This document shows, piece by piece, positions 27,172 to 34,558 of a DNA stretch of 34,558 bases; position 1 is the stretch's first letter, and each line of letters starts with the position of its first letter. The notes under the pieces were generated by a model that had not been told where the DNA came from, did no database searches, and was given only the letters and a program-made list of their open reading frames with translations. Source of the stretch: Candidatus Dadabacteria bacterium (GTDB taxonomy: Bacteria > Desulfobacterota_D > UBA1144 > Nemesobacterales > UBA2774); assembly GCA_020027805.1 (NCBI GenBank), contig JAHKKQ010000010.1, forward strand, positions 1 through 34,558, read 5' to 3'. The position numbers and the translations under genes are program-made.

Positions 27172-27261
27172 GTTCTTATCTCTCCACATATAAAGTACAG
27201 ATGTTCCGGGTCAATGTCAATTATGGTCCCTACGGGGCTCCATGCTTAATCCTACCCATTC

Positions 27262-27465
27262 ATCCTTCGACCCTTCGACCCTTCGACAAGCTTCCGGCTT
27301 CGCTATCCTCCTATGCTAAAGCTTCGGAGGATAAAAGGCTACGCCGGACAAGCAGGGCGAACGGGGCGGCGAGTCGCCGGGGACATACGAAAATGCCGCA
27401 TTTGCCGGTTTAGGCTGAGGAGGTGCGGAAGGATCGTATACGAGCACACAATGTGTGCCGCAGGT
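27262..27465 (+). repeat. Composite intergenic repeat, copy B (contains 64-bp module 27289..27352)
   Basis: ccttcgac x3, aagcttccggcttcgctatcctcc...ggaggataaaaggctacgccggacaag, ggcgagtcgcc, gaggaggtgcggaaggatcgtatacgagcacacaatgtgtgc. Confidence 0.85.
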
Positions 27466-27544
27466 TCCGCGCCCCACCTCACAGCAAATATTCCTTGACA
27501 CCCATACGCCTGAGTTCCATACTTAATAATAACAGGGAGAAAAC

Positions 27545-27862
27545 ATGAAAGATAACGGACGGGTCAAAGAAAACATTGATACGCTCAAGGATGAAGTGCT
27601 CAGGCTGAAGCAAGAATTCTCGAACGTTTCCGACAACATACTCGATATCAGCCGCAAGGCTTATAAGACGGGGAACAAGAGGCTCGGGCACGAGGCCAAG
27701 AGGCTCCACGCGGAGCTCGGCGAGGGGCTCGAGAGCGCGCGCAGGATCGGCGGCACCGGCATAGACGCCGTCGAGACCAGGATCACGCAGAAACCGCTGC
27801 TCAGCGTATTGATCGCTTTCCTCATAGGCGTGCTCGCCGGAAAGCTGATGGACCGCGATTAA
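27545..27862 (+). CDS. DUF883-like (ElaB/YqjD-type) membrane-anchored protein
   Basis: Amphipathic helix then C-terminal TM: QKPLLSVLIAFLIGVLAGKLMDRD. Confidence 0.75.
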   Translation: MKDNGRVKENIDTLKDEVLRLKQEFSNVSDNILDISRKAYKTGNKRLGHEAKRLHAELGEGLESARRIGGTGIDAVETRITQKPLLSVLIAFLIGVLAGKLMDRD

Positions 27863-27906
27863 AGCCGCAGTTTTCAAAATCGCTTAATTCCGGGGGATGT
27901 GCGAGA

Positions 27907-28392
27907 ATGGATGCAGCACAGATAGCGAGTTCCCTATCTCTCGAGCTAAAGATACTCCTCTATGTCGTCATATCCATGCTCCTGGGCGCGGCTGTGGGCC
28001 TCGACCGTGAGCTCGCGGACAAGCCCGCGGGTATCCGCACGCACATGCTGGTCGCGGGATCGGCGACGCTCCTCGTATGTTTAGGCAAAATCATGGTTCC
28101 GTCCTTCGGCCTGAGCGACGCCGCTCTCGGCTCGGACCCCCTCAGGATAATAGGCGCTATAATCACGGGCGTGAGCTTCCTCGGGGCCGGTACGATAATT
28201 AGAAGTGGAGGAGAGGACAGGGTCAAGGGTCTTACGACCGCGGCCGCGCTGCTCTTCGTCGCATCGGTCGGGATATGCGTGGCCTTATCCAAGCTCCTAT
28301 TAGCCATAGGCGTGACTGTCATCGCGCTCGCGACGCTGAGAGGCGTCGTCTATCTCGAGAAGAAGTTCGGATTCGGGAGGAAGGAATTTTGA
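27907..28392 (+). CDS. MgtC/SapB family protein
   Basis: LLGAAVGLDRELADKPAGIRTHMLVAGSATLLVCLG, ITGVSFLGAGTIIRSGGEDRVKGLTTAAALL. Confidence 0.94.
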   Translation: MDAAQIASSLSLELKILLYVVISMLLGAAVGLDRELADKPAGIRTHMLVAGSATLLVCLGKIMVPSFGLSDAALGSDPLRIIGAIITGVSFLGAGTIIRSGGEDRVKGLTTAAALLFVASVGICVALSKLLLAIGVTVIALATLRGVVYLEKKFGFGRKEF

Positions 28393-28555
28393 GAATCCTG
28401 GAAAGACCCAGAGCCGGTTCCTTACGTTTTATAATGCCTCCGAAAACTGAAAAGCGGTTCGTCGTACCTTAAAACCCCGGTTGTGAGAAATCTTGAGATA
28501 TGTTAGGGTTTGTGAAGTGTTTGTATGTCAAATTATGCAATGGGGGTAATGAGAT

Positions 28556-28720
28556 ATGCTTGGTTGGGCTGTCACATTTTTAGTCATAGCGATCGTTGCG
28601 GGCGTGCTCGGCTTCGGAGGAATAGCAGGGGCTGCTACGGGAATAGCGAAGATACTCTTCTTCGTTTTTCTCGTTATATTCATAGTGTCGCTTATTTTCG
28701 GCAGGAAGCCGCGTGTCTGA
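28556..28720 (+). CDS. DUF1328 family small membrane protein
   Basis: Own translation: [54 protein letters not shown]; not in ORF track. Confidence 0.93.
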   Translation: MLGWAVTFLVIAIVAGVLGFGGIAGAATGIAKILFFVFLVIFIVSLIFGRKPRV

Positions 28721-28748
28721 GAGGACCGGAGACGAGCCTGAGAATCAA

Positions 28749-30077
28749 TCAGTCCCCGTTATTGCCCTTTTTATTCCCGACGAGAGACGACGGGTAATCG
28801 CCCGTTATCAGCCTCACGCCCCTCTTCCTCGTAAAGTAGTTCCACGCCCACTGGAACAGCACGAGTACCTTGCTGTCGAATTCGATGAGATAGCTGATGT
28901 GGACGAAAGCCCATATGAGCCACGCCGGAAAGCCGGATATCCTTATCCTGCCGAGGTCGGCCACGGCCGCGTTCCTCCCTATGACCGAGAGGCTCCCCTT
29001 ATCTGCGTACCTGAAGGGCTTCGTTTCCTTTCCCGAGAGCCTGTCCCTGATAAGCTCCGCGACGTACCTGCCTTCCTGCATGGCGACAGCGGCGACTCCG
29101 GGGAGGGGCGGACCGCCCGGTGGCGAGAAGCTGGCGAGGTCTCCTATGACGAATATGTCCGGGCGGCCGGGGATTGAGAGATCGGGCCCGACGACGACCC
29201 TTCCGCCTCCGTCTAGCACGGCGCCCGCCCTGCTGGCGAGCACCCTGCCAAGCGGCGAGGCCTTTACCCCGGCCGTCCAGAGTATAGTCCTCGACTCTAT
29301 CTCTTCGCGGATGCCGTCCCTGCTGAGGACCGCGGTATTCCCCGCTATGTCCGTAACCATCGTGTCGAGCCTTATGGTAACGCCCAACCTGCGGAGCGAT
29401 TCCGCGGCCTTTTCCGAAAGGTCCTTCGGATATGACGGGAGCACCAGGCCCCGGCCCTCGACGAGAATTATTTCGGCCTTCCCGGTATCGATGTTCCTGA
29501 AGTCCTGCCTGAGCGTGGTGCGCGTGAGTTCCCCGATGGTGCCCGCCATTTCCACCCCTGTCGGGCCGGCCCCGATTATGAGGAACGTCATCCACTCTTT
29601 TTGTACCTCGGGGTCGGGCTCCCGCTCGGCGGCTTCGAACGAGAGGAGTATCTTCCTTCTTATCTCGAGGGCGTCTTCGACGGTCTTGAGACCCGGCGCG
29701 GACCTGGCCCATTCCTCGTGACCGAAATAGTGGTGGCTCGATCCCGTTGCGACTATCAGCGTATCATAGGTGACTATGCCGTCCCTGAGCACGACCGCCT
29801 TTTCGTCGGGCACTATGTCCGTCACCTCCGCCTGAAAAACGCGGGTGTTCTTATACCTGCTCAGCACCATGCGGAGAGGGGAGGCTATCTCCCCGGGCGA
29901 GAGCCAGCCCGCGGCGACCTGATACAGGAGCGGCTGGAAGAGATGGAAGTTCCTCTTGTCTATGAGCGTTACCCTGATTCCGGAACGGGAGAGCGTTTTT
30001 GAGGCATAGAGCCCTCCGAACCCTCCCCCGAGTATGACTACATGGTGATCTCGGCCGCTCTCGTTCGTCACGGGCAT
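28749..30077 (-). CDS. ndh: Type II NADH dehydrogenase / NAD(P)/FAD-dependent oxidoreductase
   Basis: HHVVILGGGFGGLYASKTL, LLYQVAAGWLSPGEIASPLR, IIGAGPTGVEMAGTI, FVIGDLAS, LPGVAAVAMQEGRYVAELI. Confidence 0.92.
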   Translation of the reverse strand: MPVTNESGRDHHVVILGGGFGGLYASKTLSRSGIRVTLIDKRNFHLFQPLLYQVAAGWLSPGEIASPLRMVLSRYKNTRVFQAEVTDIVPDEKAVVLRDGIVTYDTLIVATGSSHHYFGHEEWARSAPGLKTVEDALEIRRKILLSFEAAEREPDPEVQKEWMTFLIIGAGPTGVEMAGTIGELTRTTLRQDFRNIDTGKAEIILVEGRGLVLPSYPKDLSEKAAESLRRLGVTIRLDTMVTDIAGNTAVLSRDGIREEIESRTILWTAGVKASPLGRVLASRAGAVLDGGGRVVVGPDLSIPGRPDIFVIGDLASFSPPGGPPLPGVAAVAMQEGRYVAELIRDRLSGKETKPFRYADKGSLSVIGRNAAVADLGRIRISGFPAWLIWAFVHISYLIEFDSKVLVLFQWAWNYFTRKRGVRLITGDYPSSLVGNKKGNNGD

Positions 30078-30307
30078 ATATAACTAGTATCCCTGACGGC
30101 CGTGGAATTCAGAAATGGAAATCCACTACGTCCGGAATCTTCCTGATTTACGTCCGCGCCGGAATACCTCTGGATTAAATTCGGGAAAGTTCATACAATT
30201 ATGACAGGCATATCCGCCGGACACGAGCCGGACGGGCCGCGGGGACAGTGTAAATCATCGAAATAGAATAAGGAACGGTAAAACCGGGGGATTCCCGGGG
30301 ACTCTGT

Positions 30308-32134
30308 ATGGGCGAAAGCTTTCTGATCGGATTAGCCGCGATAATAGTGCTCGGCATCGGGGCCTACTGGGTTTCCTGGCGTCTCAGGATACCCGCGATA
30401 CTCCTCCTCCTGGCTTCGGGATTCTTAGCTGGTCCCGTTACCGGGCTGATAGACCCGGACAGGATATTCGGCGATATACTCCTGCCCGTGGTTTCGGTCT
30501 GTGTCGCCGTGATATTGTTCGAGGGCGGCATGAACCTCAAGTTCTCCGAGCTGAGGGAGATAAGGAGGGTGGTCGTAAGCCTCGTAACTATCGGGGTACT
30601 GGTCACGTGGGCGGTGACGGCTATAGCCGCTTATTTCCTCTTCGGTTTCGAGCACCAGATTGCGGTCCTCCTGGGGGCTATCCTCGTGGTGACGGGTCCC
30701 ACGGTGATCATGCCGCTGCTGCGGAACATAAGGGCGTCGGGGAGGATGGACTCGATAATGAAGTGGGAGGGGATAGTGATCGACCCGATAGGGGCGATGC
30801 TTGCTGTCCTCGTGTTCCAGTCGGTAATTGCGGGCGGCGTCCTGGAGGCGTCGGAGCAGGTCGCTTTCAGCGTGCTCAAGACTGTAATCGTGGGAGGCGC
30901 GATCGGAGTAGCCGGGGCGCGGGCGCTCATAACGATATTGAGGAAATACTGGGTCCCCGACTATCTCCAGAACCCGGTCACGCTCATGATACTTATCGTC
31001 TCTTTCGCGCTCTCGGACTATATACAGCGGGAATCGGGATTCGTCACGGTCACTATAATGGGCATAGTTCTCGCAAACCAGAAGACAGTCAGCGTGAAGC
31101 GCATCATGGAATTCAAGGAGACGCTCAGGGTACTCTTCATTTCGAGCCTCTTTATTATTCTAGCTTCGAGGCTCACCTTTAAAGATCTGGATTTTATACT
31201 GACATACAAGAGCGCGCTCTTCCTCGGAGTGTTGATTTTTATCGCGAGGCCGCTTTGCGTATTCCTGTCCACGCGGGGGAGCGGCTTACAGCTGAAGGAG
31301 AAGCTGTTTCTTTCATGGATGGCGCCCCGCGGCATCGTGGCGGCCGCCGTAGCCTCGGTCTTCGGTCTGAAACTTGTGGGCAGCGGGTTCACGCAGGCGG
31401 ATCACCTGGTCAGCATTACGTTCCTGGTAATCACGGCCACTGTGCTCGTTTACGGCCTGACCGCGCCCGCCCTCGCAAAGAAGCTCGGCATCGCCAGGCC
31501 CGACCCCCAGGGAATGCTCTTCGTGGGCGCGCACGACTGGGCGAGGGCTATAGCGAAATTCCTCCAGGATGACGGCTTCAAGGTGTCCCTGGTCGATTCC
31601 CACTGGGAGAACGTGTCCTCCGCGCGCAGGGACGGACTAAACGCCTATTACAAAAATATCGTTCTCGACAACGTAGCCGAGGACATAGACTGTGAAGGCA
31701 TAGGCAAGCTCCTCGCGCTCACGTCGAACGACGAAGTGAACTCTCTCGCGGCGCTCAGCTTCGCCGAGACCTTCGGCAGGTCCGAGGTCTATCAGCTCCC
31801 GAAACAATCTGAACGGCTTGATCCGCATGAAGAGAATTACGTCTCGGATCTTTCGGGGAGGTTCTTGTTCAGCCCCGAAGCGACCTTCGAGAATATCACC
31901 AGGAAGTTCGGCTCCGGCGCGGTGATAAAAAAGACGTATATGACGGCCGAGTTCGACTTCAATGCGTTCAGCGGCCGTTACGGGGATAAAGCCATGCCGC
32001 TCTTCCTGATCAAGGAGAACGGGGACCTCCTCGCTTTCGCCAACGATAACCCGCCCGCTCCGCAGCCCGGCCACTGTCTCGTGGCGCTCGTCGCCGAAAT
32101 CACGGAAGTAGTCAGCGTGAGCGAGCCGGCGTAG
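30308..32134 (+). CDS. CPA-family cation/proton antiporter with C-terminal TrkA-N-like domain
   Basis: Multi-TM; VILFEGGMNLKFSELREIRRVV, ILVVTGPTVIMPLLRNIR, LSWMAPRGIVAAAVAS; tail GMLFVGAHDWARAIAKFLQDDGFKVSLVDSHWENVSSARRDGLNAYYKNI. Confidence 0.92.
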   Translation: MGESFLIGLAAIIVLGIGAYWVSWRLRIPAILLLLASGFLAGPVTGLIDPDRIFGDILLPVVSVCVAVILFEGGMNLKFSELREIRRVVVSLVTIGVLVTWAVTAIAAYFLFGFEHQIAVLLGAILVVTGPTVIMPLLRNIRASGRMDSIMKWEGIVIDPIGAMLAVLVFQSVIAGGVLEASEQVAFSVLKTVIVGGAIGVAGARALITILRKYWVPDYLQNPVTLMILIVSFALSDYIQRESGFVTVTIMGIVLANQKTVSVKRIMEFKETLRVLFISSLFIILASRLTFKDLDFILTYKSALFLGVLIFIARPLCVFLSTRGSGLQLKEKLFLSWMAPRGIVAAAVASVFGLKLVGSGFTQADHLVSITFLVITATVLVYGLTAPALAKKLGIARPDPQGMLFVGAHDWARAIAKFLQDDGFKVSLVDSHWENVSSARRDGLNAYYKNIVLDNVAEDIDCEGIGKLLALTSNDEVNSLAALSFAETFGRSEVYQLPKQSERLDPHEENYVSDLSGRFLFSPEATFENITRKFGSGAVIKKTYMTAEFDFNAFSGRYGDKAMPLFLIKENGDLLAFANDNPPAPQPGHCLVALVAEITEVVSVSEPA

Positions 32135-32232
32135 GATAGTGTCCGGTTCGCGGCTCGGGAGATTCTTTTTGAACGCATACCCGGAGAAGGAGCCTTAATC
32201 CGAAGGGCCACAAAATAATCCAGGAGGGATAC

Positions 32233-32628
32233 ATGGGAACAGTAACCATCGTGTTAAACGATTCGCCTTATGGGATTGAAAAGCTTTGGAACGCCTTGAG
32301 GTTAGCGCAGGCGCTTATGGTCTCCGGGGAGAAGATCAATTTATTTCTTATGGGGGACTCTGTCGTCGCTGCCAAAGCGGGGCAGGAAACGCCGAAAGGA
32401 TATTACAATGCAGGGGAGATGGTAGCGGATATCGTATCAAAAGACGGCACGGTCAAAGTATGCGGGACGTGTATCAAGGCAAGGGGCATAAGAACCGAGG
32501 AATTGGTGAACGGGGTCCAGGTCGGAAGGATGCTGGAGCTAGCCAGTTGGATCAAAGAAAGCGAGAAGGCGTCGCTTCAGCAATTCCTTCCGCAATTCCT
32601 ACAGCCGCTACACCGGCTCCCAGTATAG
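32233..32628 (+). CDS. DsrE family protein
   Basis: VTIVLNDSPYGIEKLWNALRLAQALMVSGEKINLFLMGDSVVAAK...VKVCGTCIKARGI; aggagg SD. Confidence 0.88.
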   Translation: MGTVTIVLNDSPYGIEKLWNALRLAQALMVSGEKINLFLMGDSVVAAKAGQETPKGYYNAGEMVADIVSKDGTVKVCGTCIKARGIRTEELVNGVQVGRMLELASWIKESEKASLQQFLPQFLQPLHRLPV

Positions 32629-32702
32629 AAACCATAAACACAGGTAATAGTCATAGAACTGGCCCTCATATATATTATCTGCGGGACTCAGCCTTTTAAA
32701 AA

Positions 32703-33524
32703 TTACATCATTCCCCCTCCCATCTTATCATCGTGGTTAGGGTCGTCCCTGTCCATATCGCCGCCGTCGTGAAAGCCGTCGTGGTCCATGTCACCGTCAT
32801 GGAACCCGTCAAAATTCATATCGTCATCATGAAAGCCGTCATGATCCATATCGTCGTCATAATAACCGTCGTGGTTGTCATCTTCCACATTACCACACAC
32901 ATAATCAGGGTCATCAAAATCCATAATTCCGTCCTCGTCAAAATCTACTTCTTCGAGCGGGTTATTCATCGGCGATGTGAAACTATGGTCCGAATTAACT
33001 GTTACAATCCCCAAATCGACAGGCTCGTCACCATCGGATAAACAAAACTGGTCGTCGGATTCACCCATATGTTCCGGACCGCAGTCAAGAACCATAAAGT
33101 CGAGGAATTCGTCCATCATTTCCTGGCCGGTGTGAGCAGTGAAACTCATTGTATAGCACTCTTCCACCGGGAGCTCCATCATAAACTCTCCTGTCGCGGA
33201 ATCCGTATTGGACTCGTGAACGGAACCGTCCCTTGCTATAGCTGTAACGATAAAAGTTCCGGCTTGGCCTGCAGCCAGCGCGCTTGTAGGTGCTATGGAC
33301 TTAAATAGTGGGTTAGACATAAAGGTAGCAAATAACTTGTCTTTATGGATAGTCGGAGAAATATTCTTTACCGTACCTGTACTGACAGCACCTGTAACCA
33401 CTCTGGTCCGGACTCCCGGATTATCTCCACCGTCCCCTACATCATTTCCGCCGCACCCGCCAATAAGGTAAAAACTCAAGAATACGATTATCAGTGGGAC
33501 AAAAGAAAAAGATTTACTTTTCAT
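32703..33524 (-). CDS. Putative lipoprotein with C-terminal DxDxDG repeats
   Basis: MKSKSFSFVPLIIVFLSFYLIGGCGG (lipobox); C-terminal 10-aa repeats DMDHDGFHDD; ORF track starts at 33545. Confidence 0.8.
   Translation of the reverse strand: MKSKSFSFVPLIIVFLSFYLIGGCGGNDVGDGGDNPGVRTRVVTGAVSTGTVKNISPTIHKDKLFATFMSNPLFKSIAPTSALAAGQAGTFIVTAIARDGSVHESNTDSATGEFMMELPVEECYTMSFTAHTGQEMMDEFLDFMVLDCGPEHMGESDDQFCLSDGDEPVDLGIVTVNSDHSFTSPMNNPLEEVDFDEDGIMDFDDPDYVCGNVEDDNHDGYYDDDMDHDGFHDDDMNFDGFHDGDMDHDGFHDGGDMDRDDPNHDDKMGGGMM
32751..32873 (-). repeat. In-frame 30-bp tandem repeat (4 units, one of 33 bp)
   Basis: Units at 32751, 32784, 32814, 32844 encoding DMDHDGFHD-type motif. Confidence 0.85.
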
Positions 33525-33710
33525 GACTTCAAGATTCTTAAACATAATTCACCCCCATTTTATTTCAGCTGTTATAATAATGGGCTGCAATTGACATGCC
33601 ACGAACAACTTATGTAAATCCGGGGAGTTGTAACTGTTCAGTTATTACACCGTTAATGATTAGTGTAGGGAATTAAGACATCTTACAAATTATTTTTTCC
33701 CGGAAGTTCG

Positions 33711-34343
33711 ATGAAGGACGTTGATAAATTCGCTCGGTTTTATGAAAGTGACTTCGGGAAACGTATTCTGGAGAAAGAAGCGGAATATATTCAGAAAGAG
33801 CTTAAAGATTGTGATAAGATACTCGACGTCGGGTGCGGTATCGGTATTTTTGAGGAACGGCTGTCCGGTCTCGACATTACGGGCCTGGATATTTCGGAAG
33901 AGATGATAACGGAGGCCGGGAAAAGAAGCGATAAAAAGTTTGTCGTGGGTGACGCTGAAAATCTGGAATTCGATGACGCGTCTTTCGACGGTGTTTTATA
34001 TGTGGCGGCGTTGGAATTCATAGCCGATTATAAAAAAGCGGTTCGGGAATCGTGGAGAGTGACCAAACCGGGCGGAAAGCTCCTCGCGCTCATGCTTAAT
34101 CCGTCGTCACGGTATTTCCATGAGCAGTCGGAAGATAAGGATTCGTATTTCGGGAGAGTGCTGCACACGGATGTCGATGAGATCAGAGACTACATTGCGG
34201 AACTTTACGAGATTGTAAAGGAAGAATACTTTCTGGGAATTACGGGGAAAGGAGTCTTTGAAACCCGCGATAAAAATATGCGGGCTTGTACGCGGTCGTC
34301 GGGAAAAAGAATCGATAGAGATAATAAGGTAAGCATGATATGA
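33711..34343 (+). CDS. Class I SAM-dependent methyltransferase, possibly frameshifted at the C-terminus
   Basis: KILDVGCGIGIFEERL, GLDISEEMI, GDAENLEFDDASFDGVLYVAALEFI; expected C-terminus AGLYAVVGKK is in another frame from 34280. Confidence 0.88.
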   Translation: MKDVDKFARFYESDFGKRILEKEAEYIQKELKDCDKILDVGCGIGIFEERLSGLDITGLDISEEMITEAGKRSDKKFVVGDAENLEFDDASFDGVLYVAALEFIADYKKAVRESWRVTKPGGKLLALMLNPSSRYFHEQSEDKDSYFGRVLHTDVDEIRDYIAELYEIVKEEYFLGITGKGVFETRDKNMRACTRSSGKRIDRDNKVSMI

Positions 34344-34558
34344 ACGCCGGGACGAAAGATCATTGGAACCACGTTTACGCCTCAAATGAGATAAACAGCC
34401 TGGGCTGGTATGAAGCGGCTTCAGAACCCTCCATACGCCTGATATCGAAATGCCTGATCGGAAAAGACGACCCCGTCCTGGACGTCGGCGCGGGCGCATC
34501 GACATTGATAGATTATCTTCTCGATCAGGGATACGGGAACGTCACCGCCGTCGATATA
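34340..34558 (+). CDS. Class I SAM-dependent methyltransferase, truncated by window end
   Basis: Own translation MNAGTKDHWNHVYASNEINSLGWYEAASEPSIRLISKCLIGKDDPVLDVGAGASTLIDYLLDQGYGNVTAVDI (motif I VLDVGAGAS). Confidence 0.85.
   Translation, partial: MNAGTKDHWNHVYASNEINSLGWYEAASEPSIRLISKCLIGKDDPVLDVGAGASTLIDYLLDQGYGNVTAVDI

Noticed and set aside
27289-27358. Six-base ACAAGC direct repeats flanking the 64-bp module as a target-site duplication
   Set aside because: Part of this sequence belongs to the module itself (shared by the copy at 23779 in another context), and copies A and D do not preserve it.
10413-27465. CRISPR array
   Set aside because: Repeats are dispersed over 17 kb, palindromic and not regularly spaced; no cas genes seen.
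27201-27498. Short ORFs over the composite repeat (27201..27413, 27313..27498, 27316..27501)
   Set aside because: Encoded by repeat copies in arbitrary frames; equivalents in other copies are broken.
32286-32699. Alternative reading of the DsrE C-terminus (frameshift)
   Set aside because: The C-terminal tail looks atypical, but no alternative frame restores a convincing family ending.

Overview
The window is a bacterial chromosomal segment: GC-rich, dense in genes, with frequent ATA (Ile) and AGG (Arg) codons. I cannot assign a taxon from sequence alone. It encodes mostly housekeeping and envelope functions: HisS, a GT4 glycosyltransferase, two tandem DUF3943-like proteins, an FkbM methyltransferase, a cupredoxin, a phasin-like protein, a CDP-alcohol phosphatidyltransferase, an SDR, FumC, an NCS2 permease, an ECF sigma / zf-HC2 anti-sigma / PspA / VWA / membrane-protein cluster, two tandem alpha/beta hydrolases, LhgO, an orphan NuoF, TatA, a DUF883-like protein, MgtC, DUF1328, NDH-2, a CPA-type antiporter with a TrkA-N-like tail, DsrE, an Asp-rich repeat lipoprotein and two SAM methyltransferases (the second cut by the window edge). 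TatA (27016..27171 -) and DUF1328 (28556..28720 +) are too short for the supplied ORF track. The most unusual content is intergenic. Several palindromic repeat families are nested in one another. A 64-bp hairpin module occurs three times, inside two different host palindromes. A composite repeat with a conserved 3' tail occurs four times; one copy apparently supplies the Shine-Dalgarno and start codon of lhgO, and two others abut or contain stop codons. No rRNA, tRNA or CRISPR array was recognised.
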